This document shows positions 7,629-15,861 of a stretch of 22,167 bases of DNA, piece after piece. The notes below the pieces were generated by a model. That model made no database searches and was not told where the DNA came from. It was given only the letters and a program-made list of their open reading frames with translations. Both the position numbers and the translations under genes were made by a program. The DNA is taken from contig JAURLW010000052.1 of assembly GCA_030831005.1 (NCBI GenBank), positions 1-22,167 on the forward strand. Reading direction: 5' to 3'. Positions within the stretch are counted from its first letter, which is position 1. Every line of letters begins with the position of its first letter. Source of the stretch: Bacteroidota bacterium. GTDB lineage: Bacteria > Bacteroidota > Bacteroidia > Chitinophagales > Chitinophagaceae.

Positions 7629-8405
7629 ATGGAAGAACTTGTATTATCTATAGAGCAAGGCATTGCCTACATCACACTCAACAGACCTGAAAAATATAAT
7701 AGTGTCAACAGAAGTCTAGCCCTTGCTTTTCAAGAAGCATTAGATACTTGTGCAAAAGATGATAGCATCCGATGCTTGGTGATAACTGCTGCTGGTAAAG
7801 CTTTTTGTGCAGGACAAGACTTAGCTGAAACGAGCGATATAGAAAACGTTGATTTTAATAAAATCATTGAAGAGCATTACAATCCCATCATATTAAAAAT
7901 GCGCGCTTTACCAAAACCCATCATCTGTGCGGTTAACGGTGTAGCCGCTGGGGCCGGAGCAAACATAGCATTAGCTGCAGATATAGTTGTAGCTACGGAA
8001 AGCGCTTCGTTTATTCAAGCATTTAGTAAAATTGGATTGATACCAGATAGTGGTGGTACTTTTTTTCTTCCTAGATTGATAGGCATGCAAAGAGCTGCTG
8101 CCCTTATGTTTTTAGGAGAGAAAGTAAGCGCCTTAGAAGCAGCAGATATGGGTATGATTTATAAATGTTATGCTGATAACGAATTTGAATTAGCCTATAA
8201 AAACTTAGCTGCACAACTTGCTGCTATGCCTACAGTAGGTCTAGGATTAACTAAACAATTATTAAACGAATCTTGGTCTAATAATTTAGAGCAACAATTA
8301 GCTAGAGAAAAAACACTACAGATTGCTGCAGGCAAAACACATGACTTTGCTGAAGGCGTAACTGCTTTTTTAGAAAAAAGAAAAGCTTCTTTTAAAGGTC
8401 AATAA
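7629..8405 (+). CDS. paaG: Enoyl-CoA hydratase/isomerase family protein, PaaG-like
   Basis: This 258-residue crotonase-fold enzyme has the two oxyanion-hole segments at FCAGQDL (59-65) and GVAAGAGANIAL (104-115). The segment FSKIGLIPDSGGTFFLPRLIG has aspartate D140 and serine where hydratases carry their second catalytic glutamate region. This IPDSGGT form is the hallmark of PaaG, which isomerises the ring-1,2-epoxide of phenylacetyl-CoA to the oxepin in phenylacetate breakdown. No other paa genes are nearby, so the pathway role is not supported by context, and another isomerase in fatty-acid or aromatic metabolism is possible. Its stop codon is one base from that of the convergent DinB-like gene. 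Confidence 0.78.
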   Translation: MEELVLSIEQGIAYITLNRPEKYNSVNRSLALAFQEALDTCAKDDSIRCLVITAAGKAFCAGQDLAETSDIENVDFNKIIEEHYNPIILKMRALPKPIICAVNGVAAGAGANIALAADIVVATESASFIQAFSKIGLIPDSGGTFFLPRLIGMQRAAALMFLGEKVSALEAADMGMIYKCYADNEFELAYKNLAAQLAAMPTVGLGLTKQLLNESWSNNLEQQLAREKTLQIAAGKTHDFAEGVTAFLEKRKASFKGQ

Positions 8406-8406
8406 A

Positions 8407-8883
8407 CTAGGCTTCATCTGTAGATACCCAGCCTGGTGTAGCATTACAATTTTGTCGCAACAAAAGGGTGAGCATTCCCACGTGATGTTGTACGTGTTTA
8501 ATATTATAGACAAGAATTTCAAAATGACTATAATCTTTATACGCGTTTACAAATCGCTGCTCCAAGTTTTTGCTTGGTATGCTAGCTATAGCGTGAGCTC
8601 TACAATAATTAAGATAATCGATAAGTTCTTCTTTGGTATATACACAAGGTGGCTTTGCGCCAGCTGGATCGAACTCGGAAAGCGTGAAGGGAGCGGGTGG
8701 TGCAAAACTAGCCGGATTATCTACTAAATAATAGTCTAGATAAAAAAGAGTATGATAAGCCTTATACCAAAATTCTTGTGCATCATTCCAAAATTCTTGC
8801 GGACAAGCTACTATCGCTTGTTCTAACATTTTTATAGAACCCAATAACTGGACTAATAAGCTTTTTTTAATCGTATCCGACAT
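8407..8883 (-). CDS. DinB-like four-helix metal-binding protein
   Basis: This 158-residue protein looks like the DinB/YfiT four-helix fold. H44 in KAYHTLFYLDYY and the pair H130/H134 in NIKHVQHHVGML are placed as the three metal-binding histidines of that fold; HxxxH near the C-terminus is the usual signature. Members include thiol-dependent transferases and many proteins of unknown function. This DinB is unrelated to DNA polymerase IV despite the shared name. It starts 10 nt after the polA stop on the same strand, so it is probably co-transcribed with polA. It ends one base from the convergent crotonase gene. No substrate can be named. Confidence 0.75.
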   Translation of the reverse strand: MSDTIKKSLLVQLLGSIKMLEQAIVACPQEFWNDAQEFWYKAYHTLFYLDYYLVDNPASFAPPAPFTLSEFDPAGAKPPCVYTKEELIDYLNYCRAHAIASIPSKNLEQRFVNAYKDYSHFEILVYNIKHVQHHVGMLTLLLRQNCNATPGWVSTDEA

Positions 8884-8893
8884 AAGTATATTT

Positions 8894-11734
8894 TTAATGC
8901 GCTTCTAACCAATTATTACCAACACCTGTTTCCACTAATACCGGCACCTCATTAGGCAATAACATTGCCGCACTCATGGCTTGTGTAATTAGAGTTTTTA
9001 AAGTATCCACTTCTTCTTTTGGTGCATCAAATACCAACTCATCATGTACCTGCAACACCATTTTACTTTTCAATTGTTGTGCACGCAATTGTTTGTCTAC
9101 TTCAATCATAGCTAATTTAATCATATCAGCAGCAGAGCCTTGTATGGGTGCATTAATAGCATTGCGCTCTGCAAAACCTCGTACGGTTTGATTAGACGAA
9201 TTGATATCTGACAACCATCTTTTTCTTCCTAAAATAGTTGCAACATAACCGTGTTGTTTTGCAAATTGAACATTGGCATCCATATATGTTTTTATTGCAG
9301 GATACTGTGCAAAATAATTTTCTATAATCGTTTTGGCTTCGGTTCTACTAATACCTAAATTTTCTGCTAAGCCAAATGCAGATTGACCATAAATGATTCC
9401 AAAATTGACCGCCTTGGCATTTCTTCTCATGTCTTTGGTAACAGCTGCTTCCTCTACACCATACACCTTAGCAGCGGTTGCAATGTGAATGTCTTTCTGA
9501 TCTTTAAAAGCTTGTATCATGCTCGCATCACCACTCAATGCAGCTATTATACGTAATTCTATTTGAGAGTAATCGGCAGATACAATACACCAATCTGCAT
9601 TTCTTGATACAAATGCTTTTCTTATTTCTCTTCCTCTTTCAGTACGAATAGGTATGTTTTGCAAATTTGGATTATTACTACTCAATCGACCTGTAACAGC
9701 TACTGCTTGATTAAAAGATGTGTGCAATCTTTTGCTAACAGGATGAATCAGTAAAGGCAATGCATCTACATAGGTGTTTTTTAATTTGCTGAGTTCTCTA
9801 TGTATTAAAATAGCATCTACAATTTCATGCTTGTGTTGCAGTTTTAATAATACATCTTCACCTGTAGCGTATTGTCCTGTTTTTGTTTTTTTAGCACTTG
9901 GATCTAATTTCATTATGTCAAACAAGACTTCGCCCAACTGTTTAGGTGATGCTAAATTAAAAGGCACTCCAGCAGCAGCATGTACTTTTTCTTCTGTAGC
10001 TTTTATTTCAATGGCTAATTCTTTAGAATAGTTATTTAAGAAATCAACATCAATACCAACACCTTCTATTTCCATATCGGTTAGTACTGGCAATAAAGGT
10101 GCTTCTGCTTGTTCGTATACTGCTCGTACTTGCAAAGTATCTAATTGCGGATCGAGTGTGTGTTTTAATTGCAAAGTAATATCAGCATCTTCAGCTGCAT
10201 ATTCTTTCACCGCTTCCATGGCTACATCTCGCATACTCAATTGGCCCTTACCTTTTTTACCAATTAAGGTTTCAATCGAAACCGGTTGATAACCTAAATA
10301 TTGAGCACTCAATAAATCCATACTACGCTTGCCTTCTGGGGCAATAACATAATGCGCCAATAAGGTATCATACAAACTGCCTTTCAAGCGAATACCATGA
10401 TAATGTAGGACCAATAAATCATACTTGATATTATGACCAATCCAACAAATAGTAGTTGTATTAAAAAGATCTTGCAGTAAAGCTACCCGTTCTTTAGTAG
10501 CCTGCGGGTCTGCATCAAAAGGAATATAATAGGCAGTTCCTTTTTGCCAACACAAACTAATACCAACTAAGGATGCGGTATGTGCATCTAATGAAGTGGT
10601 TTCGGTATCAATACAAATTTCTTTTTGCTGGATAGCTTCTTTTACCAATTGAAGGATGGCTTCTTTGGTATCTATAAGCATATAATGATGATCAGTATTG
10701 GTAATATTATGTTGCGCCACAATGCGCTCTTCAGGTATAGCCATTTCTTCGAGTTCAGAAGCTGGTGTTTCTGCTATACTTGGTTTTGTCTTTTGTACAA
10801 TTGGATTACCAAATAAATCTGTAGCAAGTGCAGGTGCTGCTGGTGCTGGTGCTTGATAATCTGCACCCAAAACACGTTTTCCTAATGCTCTAAATTCTAA
10901 CTCATTAAACACTTGCTCTAAGAGTTCATGATTATAGGCTTCTACCCTAAAGTCTCCTTCATGAAAAGGGACTGGTACATTGGTGATGATGGTTGCTAAT
11001 TTTTTTGAAAGTATTGCGCTTTCTTTTCCATTGCGCACTTTTTCTCCTAAAGCCCCTTTTATTTTATCAGCGTTTTCTAAAACATTTTCAAGCGTATCAT
11101 ATTCTGCTAATAATTTTGCTGCCGTCTTTTCTCCTACACCCGGTATACCTGGAATATTATCTACCGCGTCACCCATTAAACCTAAAATATCAATCACCTG
11201 ATCAGTTCGCTGAATACCCCACTTTTCACACACTTCATTAGCACCTAAAATTTCTGCTTTTCCCCCTTGATAACCTGGTTTATAAATAAATATACTATCT
11301 CCCACTACCTGACCATAATCTTTGTCGGGGGTTACCATATAAACGGTATATCCCAAGGCTGCTGTTTCTTTTGCAAGAGAACCAATGATATCGTCGGCTT
11401 CAAAACCATCTAATTCTAAGCAGGGTAAGTTAAATCCTTTTACAATACGTTTTATATCCGGTATCGCACTTAGAATATCTTCAGGTGTTTCTTGTCTATT
11501 AGCTTTGTAGGCTGTAAAATCTACATGTCGTTCGGTAGGGGCATGTGTATCAAATACCACCGCTAAATGCGTGGGCTGTTCTTTTTGTATTAGGTCTAAA
11601 AGGGTAGTAGTAAATCCAAATTGCGCATTGGTATTTTTACCCGTACTAGTGATTCTTGGGCTTCTAATAAGTGCATAATAAGCTCTATATACAAGCGCCA
11701 TAGCATCTAACAGAAATAGTTTTTTCTCAGACAT
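8894..11734 (-). CDS. polA: DNA polymerase I
   Basis: This 946-residue protein has all three Pol I parts. The 5' nuclease domain (about 1-290) contains LFLLDAMALVYRAYYAL, the acidic FEADDIIG (111-118), TPDKDY (135-140) and GIPGVGEKTA. After a Pro/Ala-rich linker (about 292-345) comes a 3'-5' exonuclease that keeps its acidic residues: D376 and E378 (IDTETTS), D439 (NIKYDL) and D518 (EDADIT). Proofreading is therefore probably active, unlike in Taq. The polymerase domain has motif A SADYSQIELR (D721), motif B RRNAKAVNFGIIYG (770-783) and motif C VHDEL (896-900). It fills gaps, removes RNA primers and repairs DNA. The downstream DinB-like gene follows after 10 nt. There is no clear -7 box; only TATCTTAG lies upstream. 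Confidence 0.97.
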   Translation of the reverse strand: MSEKKLFLLDAMALVYRAYYALIRSPRITSTGKNTNAQFGFTTTLLDLIQKEQPTHLAVVFDTHAPTERHVDFTAYKANRQETPEDILSAIPDIKRIVKGFNLPCLELDGFEADDIIGSLAKETAALGYTVYMVTPDKDYGQVVGDSIFIYKPGYQGGKAEILGANEVCEKWGIQRTDQVIDILGLMGDAVDNIPGIPGVGEKTAAKLLAEYDTLENVLENADKIKGALGEKVRNGKESAILSKKLATIITNVPVPFHEGDFRVEAYNHELLEQVFNELEFRALGKRVLGADYQAPAPAAPALATDLFGNPIVQKTKPSIAETPASELEEMAIPEERIVAQHNITNTDHHYMLIDTKEAILQLVKEAIQQKEICIDTETTSLDAHTASLVGISLCWQKGTAYYIPFDADPQATKERVALLQDLFNTTTICWIGHNIKYDLLVLHYHGIRLKGSLYDTLLAHYVIAPEGKRSMDLLSAQYLGYQPVSIETLIGKKGKGQLSMRDVAMEAVKEYAAEDADITLQLKHTLDPQLDTLQVRAVYEQAEAPLLPVLTDMEIEGVGIDVDFLNNYSKELAIEIKATEEKVHAAAGVPFNLASPKQLGEVLFDIMKLDPSAKKTKTGQYATGEDVLLKLQHKHEIVDAILIHRELSKLKNTYVDALPLLIHPVSKRLHTSFNQAVAVTGRLSSNNPNLQNIPIRTERGREIRKAFVSRNADWCIVSADYSQIELRIIAALSGDASMIQAFKDQKDIHIATAAKVYGVEEAAVTKDMRRNAKAVNFGIIYGQSAFGLAENLGISRTEAKTIIENYFAQYPAIKTYMDANVQFAKQHGYVATILGRKRWLSDINSSNQTVRGFAERNAINAPIQGSAADMIKLAMIEVDKQLRAQQLKSKMVLQVHDELVFDAPKEEVDTLKTLITQAMSAAMLLPNEVPVLVETGVGNNWLEAH

Positions 11735-11796
11735 GAAGCTAAGATACGCTGTGTAGCCTTTATAAAAAAAGAAAGCCCTTGTTCTTTATTAACAAT

Positions 11797-12516
11797 TTAT
11801 AATTTCAACATAGGCACTTCCATCAGCAAAACGGAAAGATCAGATCCGGCTTTAAAATTTACTTGTTCAAACGCTGTAATGCCTATACCATCTCGAGCTG
11901 ATAGCGTATAGGTATCCACCATTAAAGTGCCGCTCAATAAAAATACATATAAGCCGTTTCCTTCTTTTTTTAAGGTATAGGTAAATTCGCTATCCTTAGT
12001 GAAATTACCTAAATGAAACCAAGCATCTTGATGTATCCAAACCCCTGCATCTTCTTTGTTAGGCGATAAAATCTGTTGTAACGTATTCTTACTTTTCTCT
12101 TGATCAATGGTGATTTGATCGTATCTAGGGGTAACATTCATTTGATTAGGAATCACCCAAATTTGCAGAAAATAAACCTCACGATCCTTATTCTTATTGT
12201 ACTCGCTATGCATAATACCACTTCCAGCGCTCATCACTTGTATATCGCCAGTACTAATAACAGCCGTAGTACCAAGACTATCTTTATGTTCTAAATCACC
12301 CGACAAAGGAATAGAAATGATTTCCATATTTTGGTGGGGATGTGTACCAAAACCCATACCCGGTGCTACTTTATCATCATTTAAAACGCGTAATGCTCCA
12401 AAATGCATGCGTTGTTCATCATAATAATTAGCAAAGCTAAAGGTATGGTAACTTAATAACCAACCATGGTCGGCTTTTCCTCTTGATGCAGCGGTATGAA
12501 GTATAAATTCTGGCAT
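11797..12516 (-). CDS. Pirin family cupin protein (YhhW-like)
   Basis: This 239-residue bicupin has the pirin metal site: H59 and H61 in GTHPHQNMEI, and H103 and E105 in AGSGIMHSEYN. The segment NDDKVAPGMGFG just before is also typical. Length fits the shorter YhhW-like branch, some members of which show quercetin 2,3-dioxygenase activity in vitro; the in vivo role is usually unknown. It is cytoplasmic, with no signal sequence. It lies between polA and FKBP on the same strand. A terminator separates it from FKBP, and 62 nt separate it from polA, so it is probably expressed on its own. I see no exact -7 box upstream. Confidence 0.88.
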   Translation of the reverse strand: MPEFILHTAASRGKADHGWLLSYHTFSFANYYDEQRMHFGALRVLNDDKVAPGMGFGTHPHQNMEIISIPLSGDLEHKDSLGTTAVISTGDIQVMSAGSGIMHSEYNKNKDREVYFLQIWVIPNQMNVTPRYDQITIDQEKSKNTLQQILSPNKEDAGVWIHQDAWFHLGNFTKDSEFTYTLKKEGNGLYVFLLSGTLMVDTYTLSARDGIGITAFEQVNFKAGSDLSVLLMEVPMLKL

Positions 12517-12575
12517 ATTATTTTTTTTGTAAAATTGGCCGTAAATAATTCAAAAACCATTAAGCTATATTAATA

Positions 12576-12603
12576 AAAAAGCGCTTTTCACAAAGCGCTT
12601 TTT
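12576..12603 (-). terminator. Rho-independent terminator of the FKBP gene
   Basis: A 12-bp perfect stem (AAAAAGCGCTTT at 12576-12587 with its complement at 12592-12603) closes a 4-nt TCAC loop. On the minus strand it runs into TTTTTTATT. It lies 11 nt past the FKBP stop and upstream of pirin, and A/T tracts on both sides could let it work both ways. Confidence 0.85.
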
Positions 12604-12614
12604 ATTTTAATCTT

Positions 12615-13049
12615 TTATCCAACTTTAATTAATTGAACATCAAATATTAAGGTAGCATAGGGCGGTATAGCACCACCTGCACCACGAGCGCCATAGCCCA
12701 ATTCGTAAGGAATATAAAATCTAAATGTAGCTCCTTCGTTCATTAATTGAACACCTTCAGTCCACCCTGGAATCACTTGATGTAAACCAAAAGTAGCGGG
12801 TTGATTTCTTTTGAAAGAAGAATCGAAAACCGTGCCGTCTATTAATTTTCCTTCATAATGTACCGTTACCATTGTGGTAGGTCCTGGTTTGTTACCAGTG
12901 CCCGCTTGTAAAATTTCATATTGCAAGCCAGTAGGGGTTTGGTGCACTTCTGCACGCTTTGCGTTTTCTGCTAAAAATTGTTTTCCTGCTTCCATTTGTG
13001 CGTTTTTTTTCTGTTGTAAAAGTTCTTGTAATTTTGAAGATGTATCCAT
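12615..13049 (-). CDS. FKBP-type peptidyl-prolyl cis-trans isomerase
   Basis: The preferred ATG at 13049 gives 144 residues. A longer frame from a GTG at 13070 is unlikely because that codon overlaps the -7 box. A short charged N-terminal helix (about 1-35, SSKLQELLQQKKNAQ) resembles the dimerisation helix of FkpA/Mip-type proteins. The FKBP domain (about 40-144) has VHYEGKLIDGTVFDSS (63-78), VIPGWTEGVQLM (92-103) and IPYELGYG (113-120), which contain the aromatic lining and the aspartate of the active site. No signal peptide is visible, so it should fold proteins in the cytoplasm rather than the periplasm. It is followed by its own terminator and is divergent from dnaN. Confidence 0.9.
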   Translation of the reverse strand: MDTSSKLQELLQQKKNAQMEAGKQFLAENAKRAEVHQTPTGLQYEILQAGTGNKPGPTTMVTVHYEGKLIDGTVFDSSFKRNQPATFGLHQVIPGWTEGVQLMNEGATFRFYIPYELGYGARGAGGAIPPYATLIFDVQLIKVG

Positions 13050-13069
13050 TGGATCTATTAAATAAAGCA

Positions 13070-13077
13070 CAAAAGTA
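13070..13077 (-). promoter_or_regulatory. -7 promoter box (TACTTTTG) for the FKBP gene
   Basis: The minus strand has an exact TAnnTTTG match 20 nt before the ATG at 13049. Because transcription should start downstream of it, the GTG at 13070 cannot be the start codon of this transcript. Confidence 0.5.
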
Positions 13078-13138
13078 GGGTCTTTTTTTAATTAAAGAGA
13101 TTGTGTTTTAATTTTACTTATAAATCGACTAAAAAAAT

Positions 13139-13146
13139 TATCTTTG
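13139..13146 (+). promoter_or_regulatory. -7 promoter box (TATCTTTG) for dnaN
   Basis: An exact TAnnTTTG match ends 20 nt before the ATG at 13167. It lies inside the longer open frame from TTG 13101, which argues for the shorter dnaN start. Confidence 0.5.
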
Positions 13147-13166
13147 TTATTCAAATTTTATATGCC

Positions 13167-14288
13167 ATGCGCTTTATTGTTACCTCATCCGTATTACTTA
13201 AAAACCTACAACAAATAGGTGGTGTTATTAGTTCTAATACTGTTCTTTCTGTACTAGAAGATTTTTTATTCGAATTGAAAGGCAATACACTTACGTTAAC
13301 AGCTACTGACTTAGAAACAATGATGCGTGTTCAATTAGAAGTGAACGAATCAGAAGGAGAAGGAAGAATTTGTATTCCTTCAAAAATAGTTTTAGACTAT
13401 CTTAAAAACTTACCAGAACAACCGATTACGTTCTCAGTAAACACTAATGATTTATCTATTGAAATGTCGAGTGATGTAGGTAAATACAAAATCGGTGGTG
13501 AAAAAGCAGATGATTTCCCTAAAGAACCAATAGCTAACGATACTTCTTCTTTCACTATTTCTTCTATAGGTTTAATTGAAAGTATCAATAATACCCTTTT
13601 TGCTGTAAGCAATGATACGCTTCGTCCGGCAATGACAGGTGTATACTTCGAGCTTACCAAAACAGGTATCAATTTTGTTTCTACCGATGCACATCGTTTA
13701 GTGCAATATAGAAGAACAGATGTAGTATGTCCTAACGATAATGGTTTTGTAGTGCCTAAAAAACCTTTACAACAATTGCGATCTACTTTAGCAGCAGATG
13801 AAACCATGCTGAAATTATCTTACAACAGCAGTCATTTATTTGTGAGCAACGAAAAATTAAGCATGAGTTGTAGATTAATTGATGCTCGTTTCCCAGATTA
13901 TAAAGCGGTTATTCCTACCGACAATCCATTTAAACTGACACTTACTAGAACCGAATTTATGAGTGCGTTGAGAAGGGTGAGTATATTTGCAAATAAAACC
14001 ACTAACCAAGTTGTTTTAGATATTGCTGGAAATAAATTACAAATTAGCGCTCAAGATATCGACTTCTCTTACGAAGGCAAAGAGAGCTTAGGTTGCCAAT
14101 ACAGCGGTGAAGACATGAAAATTGCTTTCAATGCAAAATTAATGTTGGAGATGGTTAACAACTTAAGTGGCGATCATGTAAACTTAGAATTAAGTACACC
14201 TACTAGAGCTGGTATCTTTAAACCGGTTGACAAAGGTGATAACGAAGAAATATTAATGCTTTTAATGCCACTAATGGTTGGCGTTTAA
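13167..14288 (+). CDS. dnaN: DNA polymerase III beta subunit (sliding clamp)
   Basis: From ATG 13167 the protein has 373 residues, the normal length of a beta clamp. It starts MRFIVTSSVLLKNLQQIGGV, the expected first strand and helix of domain 1. The open frame continues upstream to a TTG at 13101, but those 22 codons lie over the promoter and do not resemble a clamp N-terminus. Typical segments are TATDLETMMRVQL in domain 1, STDAHRLVQYRR in domain 2 and the C-terminal LMLLMPLMVGV, which lines the peptide-binding pocket. The clamp encircles DNA and tethers polymerases and repair enzymes. dnaA and recF are not adjacent, as is common in Bacteroidota. A strong terminator follows. Confidence 0.96.
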   Translation: MRFIVTSSVLLKNLQQIGGVISSNTVLSVLEDFLFELKGNTLTLTATDLETMMRVQLEVNESEGEGRICIPSKIVLDYLKNLPEQPITFSVNTNDLSIEMSSDVGKYKIGGEKADDFPKEPIANDTSSFTISSIGLIESINNTLFAVSNDTLRPAMTGVYFELTKTGINFVSTDAHRLVQYRRTDVVCPNDNGFVVPKKPLQQLRSTLAADETMLKLSYNSSHLFVSNEKLSMSCRLIDARFPDYKAVIPTDNPFKLTLTRTEFMSALRRVSIFANKTTNQVVLDIAGNKLQISAQDIDFSYEGKESLGCQYSGEDMKIAFNAKLMLEMVNNLSGDHVNLELSTPTRAGIFKPVDKGDNEEILMLLMPLMVGV

Positions 14289-14307
14289 TTACTAACCCAG
14301 TAAAAAG

Positions 14308-14334
14308 AAAAATCCCGCTTCGTGCGGGATTTTT
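14308..14334. terminator. Bidirectional terminator between dnaN and the flippase gene
   Basis: A stem of about 11 bp with a CCCGC/GCGGG core (14314-14318 with 14324-14328), flanked by A and T tracts, closes a TTCGT loop. It is followed by TTTTTATT on the + strand, and the A-rich upstream flank gives a T-tract on the minus strand. It sits between two convergent genes. Confidence 0.85.
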
Positions 14335-14346
14335 TATTGCTATTTT

Positions 14347-15846
14347 TTATCGTTTTAAAAATGGTAATTGCCTCCAATGCAATTGTTCTTGCTTTACTAC
14401 ATATACCAAGAATAATGCGAAAGCAATCAATCCACTACATATTTTTAAAAACAAAGCATCGAGTTGATGGGCAATAAACGATTGCGCAAAAAACAAAACC
14501 GCTGTTATGATTAGGTAGCTACTTATTTTCTTAATTGCATAGGGTATAGGATAATGTTTTTGACCAATGCTATAAGATAGTATCATCATCACGGCATAAC
14601 AGATAAAAGTGGTCCATGCACAAGCAAACATACCATAGGTAGGAATAAAAAGATAATTGAGTACTAAAGTAATGGTAGCTCCTATTAAGGTAATTAAAAC
14701 ACCGTATTTTAAATTATCACTTACCTTGTACCAAACCGCCAAATTATAGTAAATACCTAAGCATACATTGGCTGCTAAAAGAATAGGAACTACCCCTATT
14801 CCAGAACGATAGGTGGGGCCGATATAAAATTTCCATACATCTAAAAAGAGCGCCGTAAATAAGAAGGCCAGACATAAAGTAATAACAAACCAATGCATCA
14901 CTTTTGCATATAAAATAGGCGCTTCTTTTTCTTTAGACTGATTAAAGAAAAAAGGTTCGGCAGCCATTTTAAAAGCTTGAATGAATAAGGTAATAAAAAT
15001 AGCAAGCTTATAATTGAAATTATAAATAGCGGTAGTGGTTTTGGAAATCAATGCATCTGCAGACACTAATTTACCCAACATAATTCTATCAATCACTTCA
15101 TTAATCATGCCTCCCAATCCAATAATTAAGAAGGGTAAACTATACGTTAGGATGCGCTTCCATAAATTCCAATCGATATTAAAACGAACGCTAAACCACT
15201 CTTTCCATAAAAATAAAAATGTAAATAAAGAACCTAACAAATTAGCTAATAACAATAACTCTGTAGTAGACAATGGCGTTATCCATTGTGCATAGGCGCT
15301 TTGCGCATGTGCTTTACAAAAATCCGGACTATACAATACAAACCATGCTGTAAGCAAGAGCGTTGTAAGAATGCCACCTATTTTTATAAATGCATATTTC
15401 AAAGGTTGTTCTTGCTGTCTTAATTTAGCAAAAGGGATGACCGCAATCGTATCAATAGCAACAATAGCAATAGCGTAATTAATAAACACCGCTTTGTCTA
15501 CACCAATTAATTGTGCCAAGGAGGTATTGCATAAAATTAAAAGCATGCTCAACACCATTGTGCTGAAGAAGAGTGATGTGAAACTAGTTTGAAATAGGGT
15601 TTGCTTACTGATTTCTTTATTAGCGCTAAATCTAAAATAAGCCGTTTCCATTCCGTAGGTAAACACAATATTTAGAAAGGTAATAGATGCATAAAGCAAG
15701 GCCATATTGCCATTGGCTGCTTTACCAGCTGCGTCTATTAAAGCATAGGACAATATCGGGTTTAATAGGTAGTTGATTAGTTTAGCACCTACATTACTTA
15801 AACCATATAATACGGTTTGACTGGCTAATTTTTTTAGTTGCGACAT
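14347..15846 (-). CDS. Polysaccharide/O-antigen flippase-like membrane protein
   Basis: This 499-residue protein consists of many hydrophobic segments, roughly 12 to 14 predicted membrane helices, joined by short loops. It begins with an N-terminal amphipathic stretch, LKKLASQTVLYGLSNVGAKL. The segment YGMETAYFRFS (about 64-74) and the later PFLIIGLGGMINEVIDRIMLG are typical of Bacteroidota members of the polysaccharide-transport (Wzx/MurJ-like) branch of the MOP superfamily. Such proteins flip lipid-linked saccharides across the inner membrane. No glycosyltransferases or other polysaccharide genes are nearby, so the substrate is unknown. It starts 15 nt after the korB stop, so it is likely co-transcribed with an unrelated gene. 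Confidence 0.82.
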   Translation of the reverse strand: MSQLKKLASQTVLYGLSNVGAKLINYLLNPILSYALIDAAGKAANGNMALLYASITFLNIVFTYGMETAYFRFSANKEISKQTLFQTSFTSLFFSTMVLSMLLILCNTSLAQLIGVDKAVFINYAIAIVAIDTIAVIPFAKLRQQEQPLKYAFIKIGGILTTLLLTAWFVLYSPDFCKAHAQSAYAQWITPLSTTELLLLANLLGSLFTFLFLWKEWFSVRFNIDWNLWKRILTYSLPFLIIGLGGMINEVIDRIMLGKLVSADALISKTTTAIYNFNYKLAIFITLFIQAFKMAAEPFFFNQSKEKEAPILYAKVMHWFVITLCLAFLFTALFLDVWKFYIGPTYRSGIGVVPILLAANVCLGIYYNLAVWYKVSDNLKYGVLITLIGATITLVLNYLFIPTYGMFACAWTTFICYAVMMILSYSIGQKHYPIPYAIKKISSYLIITAVLFFAQSFIAHQLDALFLKICSGLIAFALFLVYVVKQEQLHWRQLPFLKR

Positions 15847-15861
15847 GCCCTGATTTGTTTA

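Noticed and set aside
7629..8405. A phenylacetate degradation cluster
   Set aside because: Only a PaaG-like crotonase is present; no paaABCDE, paaK or paaZ homologue is in the window.
8452..8727. + strand open frame opposite the DinB-like gene
   Set aside because: The minus-strand protein carries the conserved histidines; the + translation has no recognisable domain.
10800..10860. Repetitive GCTGGTGCT-like sequence
   Set aside because: It encodes the Pro/Ala-rich PolA linker and is low-complexity coding sequence, not a tandem repeat element.
10980..11241. Two overlapping + strand frames inside polA
   Set aside because: They are shadows of the conserved 5' nuclease domain and lack any start signal.
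11735..11796. Terminator between pirin and polA
   Set aside because: The gap has A/T-rich tracts but no stable GC stem followed by a T-tract in the minus direction.
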